Shown: positions 44,611-54,635, numbered from the stretch's first letter. The stretch is 64,000 nt of DNA from RGIG8745 sp964554265 (GCA_964554265.1 CAZKOB010000001.1:9521-73520), one strand, 5' to 3'. Program-made: numbers and translations. The notes: generated from the sequence alone by a model not told the origin.

Positions 44611-46377
44611 ATGTACAGATCACACACGTGCGGAGAACTCCGCCTTAGCAATGCTGGACAGACGGTTACACTTGCCGGATGGGTACAGCGTGTACGCAGA
44701 ATGGGAGGCATGACTTTCGTTGATTTGCGCGACCGTTATGGCATTACACAACTTGTGTTTAATGAAGAAATCAATGCAGAACTTTGCGAACGTGCCAACA
44801 GACTCGGACGCGAATATGTGGTGCAAATCGAAGGAACCGTAAATGAGCGCTACAATAAGAACAAGAATCTGCCAACAGGCGACATCGAAATCATTGTCAA
44901 TAAGCTCAATCAGCTTAATGCTTCCGAAGTGCCGCCATTTACGATTGAAGACAACAGCGATGGCGGAGATGACATCCGCATGAAATACCGCTATCTTGAC
45001 TTGCGCCGTTCATGCGTCCGTCAGAACCTTGAGCTTCGCCATAAAATGTGTATAGAAGTACGCAACTATCTGTCAAATCTCGGCTTCCTTGAGGTAGAGA
45101 CCCCAATGCTTATAGGTTCTACACCGGAAGGTGCGCGCGATTTCGTTGTACCTTCCCGTATGAATCCCGGACAGTTTTACGCTCTTCCGCAAAGCCCACA
45201 GACCTTGAAGCAATTGCTCATGGTCGCAGGATTCGACAGATATTTCCAGATTGTAAAATGCTTCAGAGATGAAGACCTTAGAGCTGACCGTCAGCCGGAA
45301 TTCACACAGATAGACTGTGAAATGAGTTTTGTGACTCAAGAAGACATCATACAAACTTTTGAAGGAATGGCCAAACATTTGTTCAAAGAACTTCGTGGTG
45401 TAGAGTTCAATGAACCATTTCTCCGTTTGCCTTGGGCAGAAGCCATGCGCCGGTTCGGTAGCGACAAACCGGACATGCGTTTTGGTATGGAATTTGTGGA
45501 ACTCATGGACACGCTTAAAGGAACAGGAGAGTTTACAGTTTTCAATACAGCAGAATATATCGGAGGTATATGCGCTTCGGGATGTGCTGTATATACTCGT
45601 AAACAGATAGATCAGCTCACTGATTTTGTAAAACGTCCGCAAATCGGAGCCAAAGGACTCGTTTATGCACGAGTGCAGGAAGACGGTACAGTAAAATCAA
45701 GTGTGGACAAGTTCTATAGTCAGGAAATTCTCTGCAAGCTGAAAGACAAGATGCAGGCTAAAGCCGGCGATCTTATACTTATCCTTAGTGGTGAAGATGC
45801 TATGAAAACCCGCAAACAACTCTGTGAACTTCGTCTTGAGATGGGAAATCGTTTGGGTCTACGTGACAAGAACAAATTCGCTCTTCTTTGGGTCACAGAA
45901 TTTCCTATGTTTGAATGGAGTGAAGAAGAAGGCAGACTCATGGCTATGCATCACCCCTTCACCCATCCAATGAACGAAGATATTCATCTGCTTGACACCA
46001 ATCCTGCTGCTGTACGTGCAGATGCATACGATATGGTATGTAACGGTATAGAAGTCGGTGGAGGTTCTATCCGTATACATGACCCTAAGCTTCAGGCCAA
46101 AATGTTTGAAATTCTCGGGTTTACTCCGGAACGCGCACAAGAACAATTCGGCTTCCTGATGAACGCATTCAAATATGGAGCTCCACCTCACGGAGGTCTG
46201 GCATACGGTCTCGACCGATGGGTTAGCATATTTGCAGGTCTCGACTCTATACGCGACTGCATAGCATTTCCAAAGAACAACAGCGGACGTGATGTTATGC
46301 TTGATGCTCCTGCTGCAATAGACCAAAAGCAACTTGATGAACTGGCTCTGAAGATAGAACTTCCGAAAGACGAATAA
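44611..46377 (+). CDS. aspS: Aspartyl-tRNA synthetase
   Basis: 588 aa, the bacterial-type length (with GAD insert). N-terminal OB-fold anticodon-binding domain (GWVQRVRRMGGMTFVDLRD), class II motif 1 in the FLEVETPMLIGSTPEGARDF region, motif 2 FRDEDLRADRQPEF, the bacterial insertion at ~290-420, and motif 3 GLAYGLDRW. Charges tRNA-Asp in the cytosol. Monocistronic, with its own -7 box and a terminator ~100 nt downstream. Confidence 0.98.
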   Translation: MYRSHTCGELRLSNAGQTVTLAGWVQRVRRMGGMTFVDLRDRYGITQLVFNEEINAELCERANRLGREYVVQIEGTVNERYNKNKNLPTGDIEIIVNKLNQLNASEVPPFTIEDNSDGGDDIRMKYRYLDLRRSCVRQNLELRHKMCIEVRNYLSNLGFLEVETPMLIGSTPEGARDFVVPSRMNPGQFYALPQSPQTLKQLLMVAGFDRYFQIVKCFRDEDLRADRQPEFTQIDCEMSFVTQEDIIQTFEGMAKHLFKELRGVEFNEPFLRLPWAEAMRRFGSDKPDMRFGMEFVELMDTLKGTGEFTVFNTAEYIGGICASGCAVYTRKQIDQLTDFVKRPQIGAKGLVYARVQEDGTVKSSVDKFYSQEILCKLKDKMQAKAGDLILILSGEDAMKTRKQLCELRLEMGNRLGLRDKNKFALLWVTEFPMFEWSEEEGRLMAMHHPFTHPMNEDIHLLDTNPAAVRADAYDMVCNGIEVGGGSIRIHDPKLQAKMFEILGFTPERAQEQFGFLMNAFKYGAPPHGGLAYGLDRWVSIFAGLDSIRDCIAFPKNNSGRDVMLDAPAAIDQKQLDELALKIELPKDE

Positions 46378-46474
46378 GGCAAAAACACTACGCACTCTGT
46401 TTTTGGCTTTAATAAAAATATAAAAGGATTGTATATTCGTGATTGTAACACAAATATTACAATTACTCTAAGCA

Positions 46475-46566
46475 AAAAAGAAAGGCGGCTGGAATCTGAA
46501 CAATGCTCCAAAGGTTTTATTACCATCTTTTGAGTACTATTCAGATATTCCGGCCACCTTTCTTTT
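46475..46566 (+). terminator. Long-stem terminator after aspS
   Basis: AAAGAAAGGCGGCTGGAATCT (46,478 on) pairs with the AGATATTCCGGCCACCTTTCTTT region (46,543-46,566) through ~18 bp with one bulge; the loop is ~40 nt. A-rich left and T-rich right flanks fit a terminator usable on either strand. Confidence 0.7.
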
Positions 46567-46598
46567 CACCTCATCCATCCGAATCCAAGAACTTTTAT

Positions 46599-46831
46599 TA
46601 TTCACACTTTTGCAAGCCTCGCCTGAAAGAAGAGTACATGGAACCTGAATTTTCAAGGTGAACGAGTTTGAGTACGTCCGTTTTTCGGGCTGAAATCTGA
46701 TATTGACTAAATTTGATTCTTAAAAAATCAGCAATCAATAAAGTGTAAACGAATCTTAATTGTATTAATAAATTTCCATCCGCGACCGGTGGACTAAGTG
46801 TCAAAAAGAAAGAAGAAATGGCACTTAAAAA
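46599..46831 (-). repeat. Dispersed intergenic repeat (family R), copy 4, internally deleted
   Basis: Opposite strand. On that strand it reads GTGTCAAAAAGAAAG reversed (head of the family), TTATTAATACAATTAAGATT, then jumps to AGCCCGAAAAACGGAC and one GTTCACCTTGAAAAT unit. The middle (about 250 nt including CTGATAATCAG) and the stem end are missing. It forms an inverted pair, head to head, with copy 5 only ~45 nt away. Confidence 0.8.
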
Positions 46832-46878
46832 GTCAGATGCTGTTGCAGTTGTATTCACAGGCAAAAACATGCGGTCAT

Positions 46879-47690
46879 TCTTAGGGACATCTCTTCTTTC
46901 TTTTTGACACTAAGTCTGCCCATATCGAACGGTACTTTATTAACATAATTAAGATTCATTTGCACTTGGCCGATCATTGAATTTTTGAAGTTTTATTGAT
47001 AAACAAATTGATAGTCAACAAAATACTATTTTGATAAAAGGATGCGGTTTCTGGTACAGGAAGTATAGATAGTAACAAAAATAGGATGTACTGATAATCA
47101 GCAAGTTATAAAATTACTTGTCCAAGATTCCTGTTTTTCGCCACCGGAATCCGTCTTTGTTTTCCACGACATTAAGAAAATATGATTTAGATTTTTTAAG
47201 AAATCAATTTGGGTAATATCGGATTTCAACCCCAAAAACGGACCTACTCAACTTCGTTCACCTTGAAAATAAATTTCGTTCACCTTGAAAATGTTTTTAA
47301 AGTGCCTTTTAAACAAATTTGGTTCACCTTGAAAATTCAGGTTCCGTGTACTCTCCTTTCAGGTGAGGCTTGCAAAAATGTGAATAAATGTATCTTTTCA
47401 AGATGAAAATTGTATTATTTTTATATTTGAGGTTCAGGGCCTGAAAACGGCCTCAGAATCTCACAAACGGAACTTCGGTAAGGTTCGGCCGATTTTATGC
47501 GATTCTGCGGGGGCTTGATTTTAACATTTCAGATTGTCAGAAAAAGCCCGTAATTTATGACAATCGGATAGTGCATGACGGTATGAAGGCTCACTTTGTA
47601 TCCGCCTCGTTGCATTGAATGTGAACCGGGAAGGATACTGCAACTTACAGACATTAAAATGAGCATAGATAAAGTATTTCTCAACGAAGT
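46879..47690 (+). repeat. Dispersed intergenic repeat (family R), copy 5
   Basis: Complete version with an extended right end: head (CTTCTTTCTTTTTGACAC), TTATTAACATAATTAAGAT, CTGATAATCAGCAAGTTATAAA, three GTTCACCTTGAAAAT units, stem arms (left arm changed to AGAATCTCA; right TGCGATTCT at 47,497-47,505), then GTATCCGCCTCGTTGCATTG and ACAGACATTAAAATGAGCA, which match copy 1 near 6,275-6,345. Fills most of 46,567-47,866; 47,691-47,820 holds only AT-rich sequence. Confidence 0.85.
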
Positions 47691-47825
47691 CTGTAGAATA
47701 CACGAACTTTTTATCAAAGTAAGAAAGCAGGGGCTTTTTCTGACAATTTTATTGTTAATATACATATATACACAGAAAAAAGTAAACAGTTTGCTCACTT
47801 TTTTCTTCAAGGATGTAATTTTATA

Positions 47826-47833
47826 TATTTTTG
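47826..47833 (+). promoter_or_regulatory. Candidate -7 box (TATTTTTG) of the ABC exporter genes
   Basis: Exact TAnnTTTG match, 34 nt before ATG 47,867. A longer TTG start at 47,831 overlaps this box, so the ATG start is preferred. Confidence 0.55.
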
Positions 47834-47866
47834 TACGTCTATATAATAGCAGAATACAAAAACGAC

Positions 47867-48583
47867 ATGATTCATCTCAAAAACATACACAAAACTTACA
47901 AGGGAGGAACATCTCTGCATGTGCTGAAAGGAATAGACCTCGATGTGGCAAAGGGAGAGTTTGTGGCCATCATGGGGGCTTCAGGTTCGGGAAAGTCGAC
48001 CTTGTTGAATATTCTTGGCATTCTGGATGATTATGATGAAGGGGAATACATGCTTGCCGGTACTCCGATAAAGCATCTGAGCGAAACGCGTTCGGCTGAA
48101 TACCGTAACCGTATGATTGGATTCATATTCCAGTCGTTCAATCTTATCCCCTTCAAGGATGCAATGGAAAATGTGGCTCTGCCGTTGTTCTATCAGGGAG
48201 TGGGGAGAAAGAAGCGGAACGAGCTTGCACTGGAATATTTGGATAAGTTCGGCTTGAGGGAATGGGCACATCATCTCCCCAACGAGCTGTCAGGCGGACA
48301 GAAACAGAGGGTGGCGATTGCACGTGCACTGATAACAAGGCCTCAGATAATACTTGCCGATGAGCCGACGGGAGCACTTGACAGCAAGACTTCGGTGGAG
48401 GTCATGCAGATTCTGAAGGAACTTCATGAAGAGGGAATGACCATCATTGTGGTGACCCATGAAAGCGGTGTTGCGTATCAGACGGAGAAGATTGTGCATT
48501 TGAAGGATGGCATAATCGAGCGTATAGAAGAAAACGTAGATCCGGATGTTTCGCCTTTTGGTATGAATGGTATAATGAAATGA
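47867..48583 (+). CDS. ABC transporter ATP-binding protein (MacB/LolD type)
   Basis: 238 aa from ATG 47,867. Walker A GASGSGKST at ~37-45, Q-loop GFIFQSFNLIPF, signature LSGGQKQR, Walker B ILADEPTGALD, H-loop VVTHE: the typical MacB/LolD class. It powers the two permeases encoded 14 and ~1,280 nt downstream. In contrast to E. coli MacB, ATPase and permease are separate proteins. First gene of a five-gene unit. Confidence 0.95.
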   Translation: MIHLKNIHKTYKGGTSLHVLKGIDLDVAKGEFVAIMGASGSGKSTLLNILGILDDYDEGEYMLAGTPIKHLSETRSAEYRNRMIGFIFQSFNLIPFKDAMENVALPLFYQGVGRKKRNELALEYLDKFGLREWAHHLPNELSGGQKQRVAIARALITRPQIILADEPTGALDSKTSVEVMQILKELHEEGMTIIVVTHESGVAYQTEKIVHLKDGIIERIEENVDPDVSPFGMNGIMK

Positions 48584-48597
48584 AATAAAGAGTTCGG

Positions 48598-49857
48598 ATG
48601 TTGGATACGTTACAGGAAATATGGGATGCTATCATGCGCAACAAACTGCGCACTGTGGCGACAGGATTTGCAGTGGCAGGAGGTATATTCCTGCTGATTG
48701 TACTGCTTGGGGCCGGTAATGGAATCATACATACGCTTGAACACAACAGCGGAGGATTTTCTCTTGATGCCGTGCATATCTATGGAGGTTATACGTCCAT
48801 GCCTTTTGAGGGCATAAAGGATGGAAGGAGTATACAACTTGACATGAGGGACACGTATATGGCGGAACAGGCTTTTGGCGAGACTGTCGTGGCCTCTTCG
48901 CCGACTATGGGCAGATACGGGTTGGTGGTCTCGGCAAAAGGCAATTATTATTCGAATGCAGGTCTTTTGGGAGTTTATCCGGTTTATGCTTCTGTTGAGA
49001 TGGTCAGGATAGTAAAGGGGCGATTTGTCAATGAACTTGATGTCAGGGAAAGGCGCAAGACCATAGTGATAGACGAAAAAGCGGCAAAGGAACTGTTTGG
49101 AGGCAACGAGAAGGCTGTTGACAGCATGATAAAAGTCGGTGATATGATGTACAAGGTTGTCGGTATAAGTGAAAAAGACTTCATGTTCGGCCGTTCGGAG
49201 TTTTATGTTCCTTTTTCCACAATGCAGACCATCTATGGAAAAGGTGGGTCTATAGATGAGTTGACATTGAAAACGAGAGGGCTTGAAACGGAAGAAAGCA
49301 ACAGCCGCTTTGAGACGAGGCTCAGAAAATCTATGGGACGGATTCATAGCTTTAATCCGGATGACAGGAGTGCAGTGTGGATATGGAATATGGCTTCCGA
49401 AAACATAGAAATGTCTGCTGCCAAGAACATATTGCGCACTTCGTTCTGGATTCTTGGATTGCTCACATTGTTGAGTGGGGTTGTGGGAGTGAGCAATATT
49501 ATGCTCATAACAGTGAAAGAGCGTACTCACGAGTTCGGCATACGCAAGGCTTTGGGTGCAAAACCGTGGAATATTGTAGGGATGGTCATGCTTGAAAGTA
49601 TACTCATCACAACCTTTTTCGGCTATATCGGAATGGTTTGTGGGGTAGGCTTTTGTGAATATATGGACGCAACGGTCGGCAACCGTGTGATGGACATTGG
49701 GGTGTTCCAAGAGGAATACTTCATCGATCCGACAGTAGATATAGGAATCTGCATACAGGCAACTCTGGTTATGGTTGTTGCCGGTGCTCTTGCCGGGTTC
49801 TTTCCTGCGCGCAAAGCCGCAAAGGTAAAGCCGATAGAAGCATTGAGGGCAGATTGA
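48598..49857 (+). CDS. MacB-like ABC permease, first
   Basis: 419 aa. Membrane helix near residues 22-45 (FAVAGGIFLLIVLLGAGNGI), a large periplasmic MacB core domain (~50-285), and a C-terminal FtsX domain with three helices (ILGLLTLLSGVVGVSNIMLI; KERTHEFGIRKALGAKPWNIV coupling segment; TLVMVVAGALAGFFPARKAAKVKPIEALR). Such permeases act by mechanotransmission on an outer membrane exit duct. Separated by 3 nt from the second permease, which points to a heterodimer. Confidence 0.92.
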   Translation: MLDTLQEIWDAIMRNKLRTVATGFAVAGGIFLLIVLLGAGNGIIHTLEHNSGGFSLDAVHIYGGYTSMPFEGIKDGRSIQLDMRDTYMAEQAFGETVVASSPTMGRYGLVVSAKGNYYSNAGLLGVYPVYASVEMVRIVKGRFVNELDVRERRKTIVIDEKAAKELFGGNEKAVDSMIKVGDMMYKVVGISEKDFMFGRSEFYVPFSTMQTIYGKGGSIDELTLKTRGLETEESNSRFETRLRKSMGRIHSFNPDDRSAVWIWNMASENIEMSAAKNILRTSFWILGLLTLLSGVVGVSNIMLITVKERTHEFGIRKALGAKPWNIVGMVMLESILITTFFGYIGMVCGVGFCEYMDATVGNRVMDIGVFQEEYFIDPTVDIGICIQATLVMVVAGALAGFFPARKAAKVKPIEALRAD

Positions 49858-49860
49858 GGA

Positions 49861-51153
49861 ATGAGTTTTCTTCTGAGAAAGATTTGTGAAGTTATGAGGA
49901 GTTACATATGTTTTGACAGTGACCAATGGGGAGAGATATTCGATTCCCTGATGCGGAACAAGGCCCGTTCGTTTCTGACGGCCTTCGGGATTTTCTGGGG
50001 CATATTCATGCTTGTGCTCCTGATGGGAGGCGGAAAAGGATTGGAGTCGATGCTTGCACAGCAGTTTTCCGGTTTTGCCACCAATTCAGGATTTATAGGC
50101 GCAAATGTGACAAGCAAGCCTTACAAAGGATTCAAGAAAGGGAGATGGTGGAGCCTTGAGGTGGCAGACGTGGCTCGTGTGCGTGCAGCTGTCCCGGAGA
50201 TAGAAGTAGTGACTCCATTGGTTACGCATTGGGGAGCAAAAGCCAAATGCAATGCGAAATCCATGTTTGTCACAGTAAAGGGAGTGTATCCGGAATATTC
50301 TGTTATAGACAATCCTAAGATAACAGTGGGAAGAGGTATCAACGATGTGGATTTGATGGACAAGCGCAAGGTGTGTATAATCGGTGGCCGGATTGTAGAG
50401 GAACTTTTTCAGGATGGCGCACAGGATGTGTGTGGAAAGTTCATAGAAATTGACGGCATATATTATCAGGTGGTAGGTGTAAGCGGATTGAACGGAAACG
50501 GTATAAATATCAATAGCAATCCGCTTACGACGGTTATGATACCGTTTACCACCATGCAACAGGCATATAATAGTGGCAAAAGAATTGAGATGATTTGCTT
50601 TACAGCTCGTCCGGGATTCAAGGTCTCGGAAGTTCAAGACAAGGTTGAGGCTGTAGTGAAGCGTCACCATCTGATTAATCCGGACGATGCTCTGGCTGTG
50701 ATAAAGGTCAATGCGGAAGCCATGTTCGGCATGGTTGAGAGTCTGTTTGGAGGAATCAGCATTCTTGTATGGATGATAGGACTCGGCACCTTGCTGTCCG
50801 GAGCGGTAGGTGTGAGTAATATCATGCTGGTGACAGTGAAGGAACGCACTTCGGAAATAGGCATACGGAGGGCTATAGGCGCCACTCCGGTCGACATTCT
50901 GGTTCAGATTATGAGTGAAAGCATTGTACTGACTCTTCTTGCCGGAATGAGCGGCATTACGTTTGCGGTCCTGATACTTCATGGAGTGGAGGAAATGGCG
51001 CGGCAGACAGCTTCTGATGCAAGTTTTCAGATAACCTTCGCCCTTGCTGCCGGTGCTGCTCTGATGCTTTCGTTGCTGGGTATGATAGCCGGACTTGCTC
51101 CGGCCTACCGAGCCATGAGTATCAAGCCTGTTGATGCAATGAGAGATGATTAA
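49861..51153 (+). CDS. MacB-like ABC permease, second
   Basis: 430 aa with the same plan as its neighbour: first helix ~40-62 (FLTAFGIFWGIFMLVLLMGG), MacB core domain, and FtsX domain with GVSNIMLVTVKERTSEIGIRRAIGAT and AYRAMSIKPVDAMRDD. Sequence differs clearly from the first permease, so the pair is not a recent duplication. The likely transporter is ATPase dimer plus one of each permease (inference). Confidence 0.92.
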   Translation: MSFLLRKICEVMRSYICFDSDQWGEIFDSLMRNKARSFLTAFGIFWGIFMLVLLMGGGKGLESMLAQQFSGFATNSGFIGANVTSKPYKGFKKGRWWSLEVADVARVRAAVPEIEVVTPLVTHWGAKAKCNAKSMFVTVKGVYPEYSVIDNPKITVGRGINDVDLMDKRKVCIIGGRIVEELFQDGAQDVCGKFIEIDGIYYQVVGVSGLNGNGININSNPLTTVMIPFTTMQQAYNSGKRIEMICFTARPGFKVSEVQDKVEAVVKRHHLINPDDALAVIKVNAEAMFGMVESLFGGISILVWMIGLGTLLSGAVGVSNIMLVTVKERTSEIGIRRAIGATPVDILVQIMSESIVLTLLAGMSGITFAVLILHGVEEMARQTASDASFQITFALAAGAALMLSLLGMIAGLAPAYRAMSIKPVDAMRDD

Positions 51154-51252
51154 GGCTCATATTACCGGAACATCTTGTGGAACGCAAGGTTCTGTTGCAT
51201 GTTCGAGGAAGTATATATTTTAGTATTGATCGGGAAATAAAAAGATAATATA

Positions 51253-52347
51253 ATGAAGAAATTTTTGAAATGGGCTGCCATAGTTGTGGTAGGTGGAGTT
51301 TTTATCGGAACATTCGTCTTTCTTTACAATAAATCACAGACGGAACCGGTTGTTTACGAAATTAATGTTTCGGAGGTCTGTGACATCAGGAAAACGACAA
51401 TTGTTACCGGAAAAGTGGAACCGAGAGATGAAGTCAATATCAAGCCTCAGATTTCGGGTATCATATCAGAGTTGTATAAGGAGGCAGGACAGCCGGTAAG
51501 GAAAGATGAGATTATAGCGAAGGTGAAAGTCATACCGGATATGGGGAATCTCAGTTCTGCAGAAAACCGGGTACATCTTGCTGAAATTTCTTTCAAGCAA
51601 GCCAAGACTGATTTTGGACGTATGGAAAAGTTGTATGCGGAAAAGGTGATCAGCGCGGAAGAATATGAAGGCAGTGAAGTAAAGCTGCGTCAGGCAGAAG
51701 CGGAGATGAACAATGCCAGAGATGCCCTTAATATTGTTCTTGAAGGAATTTCGCTGAGTAATGCGAATATGAGCACGACGCTTATACGTTCGACCATAGA
51801 CGGACTTATACTTGATATTCCTGTGAAGGTGGGTAATTCTGTCATTCTCAGCAACTCCTTCAATGAAGGAACGACAATTGCAACGGTTGCAAATATGTCG
51901 GATCTCATTTTCAAAGGCAAGATAGATGAGGTGGAAGTGGGCAGGATTCATGAGAAAATGCCTGTGAAGATAACCATCGGAGCTTTGCGGAATGTCAGTC
52001 TTTCGGCAGTTCTTGAATATATATCGCCAAAAGGAGTGGAAGAGAATGGAGCAAACCAGTTTGAGATAAAAGCAGCCATAAAATTGGCGGACAGTGTGGC
52101 AATACGTTCCGGATACAGTGCGAATGCGGAGATTGTGCTTGAACACGCGAAGAAAGTTGTCGCTGTTCCTGAATCCGCTTTGGAGTTTAGCGGAGATTCT
52201 ACATTCGTATATGTTCTTACCGACTCTGTCCCGGAACAGAAATTTGAAAGACGCAAGGTTGTGACAGGAATAAGTGACGGCATGAAGATTGAAATAAAGG
52301 AAGGGATAAAGGCTAACGAAAAAATACGAGGTATAGAAAAGATATGA
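51253..52347 (+). CDS. Periplasmic adaptor (MacA/HlyD family)
   Basis: 364 aa. N-terminal membrane anchor (~7-27; WAAIVVVGGVFIGTFVFLY), lipoyl-like half motifs (GKVEPRDEVNIKPQISGIISELYKEAGQPV and STIDGLILDIPVKVGNSV), a coiled-coil hairpin at ~95-165 (AENRVHLAEISFKQAKTDF ... LRQAEAEMNNARDAL), and a beta-barrel domain. Links the permeases to TolC. The last four bases overlap the TolC gene start (ATGA). Confidence 0.93.
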   Translation: MKKFLKWAAIVVVGGVFIGTFVFLYNKSQTEPVVYEINVSEVCDIRKTTIVTGKVEPRDEVNIKPQISGIISELYKEAGQPVRKDEIIAKVKVIPDMGNLSSAENRVHLAEISFKQAKTDFGRMEKLYAEKVISAEEYEGSEVKLRQAEAEMNNARDALNIVLEGISLSNANMSTTLIRSTIDGLILDIPVKVGNSVILSNSFNEGTTIATVANMSDLIFKGKIDEVEVGRIHEKMPVKITIGALRNVSLSAVLEYISPKGVEENGANQFEIKAAIKLADSVAIRSGYSANAEIVLEHAKKVVAVPESALEFSGDSTFVYVLTDSVPEQKFERRKVVTGISDGMKIEIKEGIKANEKIRGIEKI

Positions 52348-53675
52348 TGAGTAGAATATATATTTTGGTCTTGATGATGGCTGTCTGCGGCAGAGGATAC
52401 GCCCAAAATGGCAAATGGGATTTGAGACGTTGTATAGAACATGCTTTGTCGGAGAATATCAGTGTGAAGCAGCAGGAAAATGTATTGGAAAGCAAACGCA
52501 TCTCGTTAAGTACGGCGAGGAATAGCAGACTGCCGAATCTTTCGGCATCAGTCGGCCAAAGCTTTAATTTCGGTCGTGGGCTTACGATGGACAATACTTA
52601 TGCCAACCGCAATACCCAAAGTACAAGTTTTGATTTGAGTACAAATGTACCGCTTTTTACAGGTGGGCAGATAACAAATGATATAGCTGTACGCAAGCTT
52701 GATCTCATGGCGGCGATAGCTGACCTTGACAAAGTTCGTGAAGATGTCAGTATACAGGTTACAACCCTTTATTTGGAAGCTTTGTATCAGAAGGAACTTC
52801 TTGATGTGGCATACAATCGATTGGAACTTAGCAAGATGCAATTTGAGAGGATACGCTCGCTGTACGATAATGGGAAAAAGTCTGAATCGGAATTGGCTGA
52901 GGCGGAAGCCGCATGGGCAAGTGACGGACTGTCTGTAACACAGCAGGAGAACGCTGTGCAGCTTGCCTTGCTTGATTTGTCACAACTTCTGGAACTTCCG
53001 TCTCCTGAGAATTTTGATGTGGTCTTACCGGATGACTCAATGTCGGATGCTGAAATTGAAACGGCAGTTTTCGTTTTGCCGGATGAAATATTCGCAGAAG
53101 CAACGATGGCTAAACCACGTATACTTGCAGAGAAGTATCGTCTGGAAAGTGCAGAGAAAAATATAAAGGTTGCGCGAAGCGCTCTTTTTCCTTCTCTTCA
53201 TCTTGGGGGAGGGCTGGGCAGCAACTATTATAAGACTTCCGGTTTTGATGCACCTTCTTTCGGCTCGCAAATGCGGGATAATTTCAATAAATATATAGGT
53301 ATATCTTTGTCTGTACCTATATTCAATCGTTTTGCTACACGTAACAATATACGTGCAGCTCGTCTTCAATTCCATGCTCAGCAGTTGCAGTTTGAGGATG
53401 CACGTAAAAATCTTTATAAAGACATACAGCAGGCTTATTATAATGCCATAGCGGCACAAAAACAGTGTGTTTCAAGCAGGGTTGCAGAAGATGCAAGTCG
53501 CAATTCTTTTGTACTGATGAGTCGCAGATATGAGAATGGAAAGGCTAATTCGACGGAATATCAGGAGGCGAAGACAGCATATCTGAAGTCAATGTCAGAC
53601 CACTTGCAGGCTAAATATACTTTTGTTTTTAGACGCAAGATTCTTGATTTTTATCGAGGTATAGCATTGTTTTAG
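52344..53675 (+). CDS. TolC-family outer membrane efflux protein
   Basis: 443 aa. Signal peptide ends near CGRGYAQ (~22). Two OEP repeats, each with long coiled-coil helices: the first from WDLRRCIEHALSENISVKQQ through YNRLELSKMQFERIRSLYDNG, the second from YRLESAEKNIKVARSALFPSL through SRRYENGKANSTEYQEAKTAYL. Beta segments with SFNFGRGLTMDNTYANRN and GISLSVPIFNRF form the outer membrane barrel. Exit duct of the five-gene exporter. The substrate is unknown; peptides, lipids and drugs are all possible. Confidence 0.94.
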   Translation: MMSRIYILVLMMAVCGRGYAQNGKWDLRRCIEHALSENISVKQQENVLESKRISLSTARNSRLPNLSASVGQSFNFGRGLTMDNTYANRNTQSTSFDLSTNVPLFTGGQITNDIAVRKLDLMAAIADLDKVREDVSIQVTTLYLEALYQKELLDVAYNRLELSKMQFERIRSLYDNGKKSESELAEAEAAWASDGLSVTQQENAVQLALLDLSQLLELPSPENFDVVLPDDSMSDAEIETAVFVLPDEIFAEATMAKPRILAEKYRLESAEKNIKVARSALFPSLHLGGGLGSNYYKTSGFDAPSFGSQMRDNFNKYIGISLSVPIFNRFATRNNIRAARLQFHAQQLQFEDARKNLYKDIQQAYYNAIAAQKQCVSSRVAEDASRNSFVLMSRRYENGKANSTEYQEAKTAYLKSMSDHLQAKYTFVFRRKILDFYRGIALF

Positions 53676-53702
53676 GTTGTAATAATATATAAGTTTCGGA
53701 TT

Positions 53703-53793
53703 TAGATTAAGATTCGTTTACAGTCTATAGATTGCTGAATTTTTTGAAGCTTTATTGATAAGTAATTAATAATCAGTAAAATACTATTTTTTT
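53703..53793 (+). repeat. Fragment of dispersed repeat (family R)
   Basis: Matches the left part of the family on the plus strand (AAGATTCGTTTACAG, ATTGCTGAATTTTTTGAAGC, AATCAGTAAAATACTATTTT), as at 46,945-47,030. It is immediately followed by a complete copy in the opposite orientation, echoing the inverted pair at 46.6-47.7 kb. Confidence 0.7.
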
Positions 53794-53803
53794 CAATAAG
53801 AGT

Positions 53804-54619
53804 GTATCCGACTTCATCATCGTGTCACCCAAACATTCTCATCTGAAGATTCCCACTGTTCTTTGATGTCTTTTCATAGGTCCTGACGTCCTCATAAACC
53901 GACTTGGTTATTCCACCTTCATACTATCTAATTGTCAAAAATTAGGTTTTTTTCTGACAATCTGAAATGTTAAAAATCAAGGCTCGCAGAATCGCATAAA
54001 ATCGGCCGAACCTTACCAAAGTTCCGTTTATGCGATTCTACGGCCGTTTTCAGGCCTTGAACTCCAAATGTGAAAAATAATACAATTTTCATTCCTGAAA
54101 AGATACATTTATTCACATTCGTGCATGCCTCGTCTGAAAAAAGAGTACGCTGAAAATAAATTTTCAAGGTGAACAAAACTTTTTTAAAAGGCGCTTTAAA
54201 AACATTTTCAAGGTAAACGAAATTTATTTTCAAGGTGAACGAGTTTGAAGAGGTCCGTTTTTCGGCCTGAAATCTGATATTGACTAAATTTGATTCTTAA
54301 AAAATCATAATCGGATTTTTCAATGCCACGAAAAACAAAGATGGATTTTGACAGTGAAAAACAAGAATCTCAGCCATGTATTTTTATAACTTACTGATTA
54401 TCAGCATTTCCTATTTTTGTTTTTACCTGTACTTCTTGCACCTAAAACTATATCGTTTTGCTGAAATAGTATTCTGTTGATTATCAGTTGTTTATCTATA
54501 AAACTTTAAAAATTCGATAGTCAGGAAAATGTGAATGAATTTTAATTATGTTAATAAGGTTCCGTTTGCTATGGGTGGAGTTAGTGTCAAAAAGAAAGAA
54601 GAAATGGCACTAAGAAAGT
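53804..54619 (-). repeat. Dispersed intergenic repeat (family R), copy 6, most complete
   Basis: On the minus strand it runs from the head (CTTCTTTCTTTTTGACACTAA) through TTATTAACATAATTAA, CTGATAATCAGTAAG, AGGCCGAAAAACGGAC, three direct GTTCACCTTGAAAAT-type units (one imperfect) and one in inverted orientation, the stem (arms 53,988-53,997 and 54,028-54,037), TGAGGACGTC, GACATCAAAGAACAG, and the GTGACACGATGATGAAGTC end. At ~815 bp it is the best reference copy of the family. Confidence 0.85.
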
Positions 54620-54635
54620 CAGTTGCTTTTGCTGG

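Noticed and set aside
53970..54233. Minus-strand open frame of 87 codons
   Set aside because: Product of repeat copy 6 (FTLKI and NVNKCIFSG type peptides); no start context.
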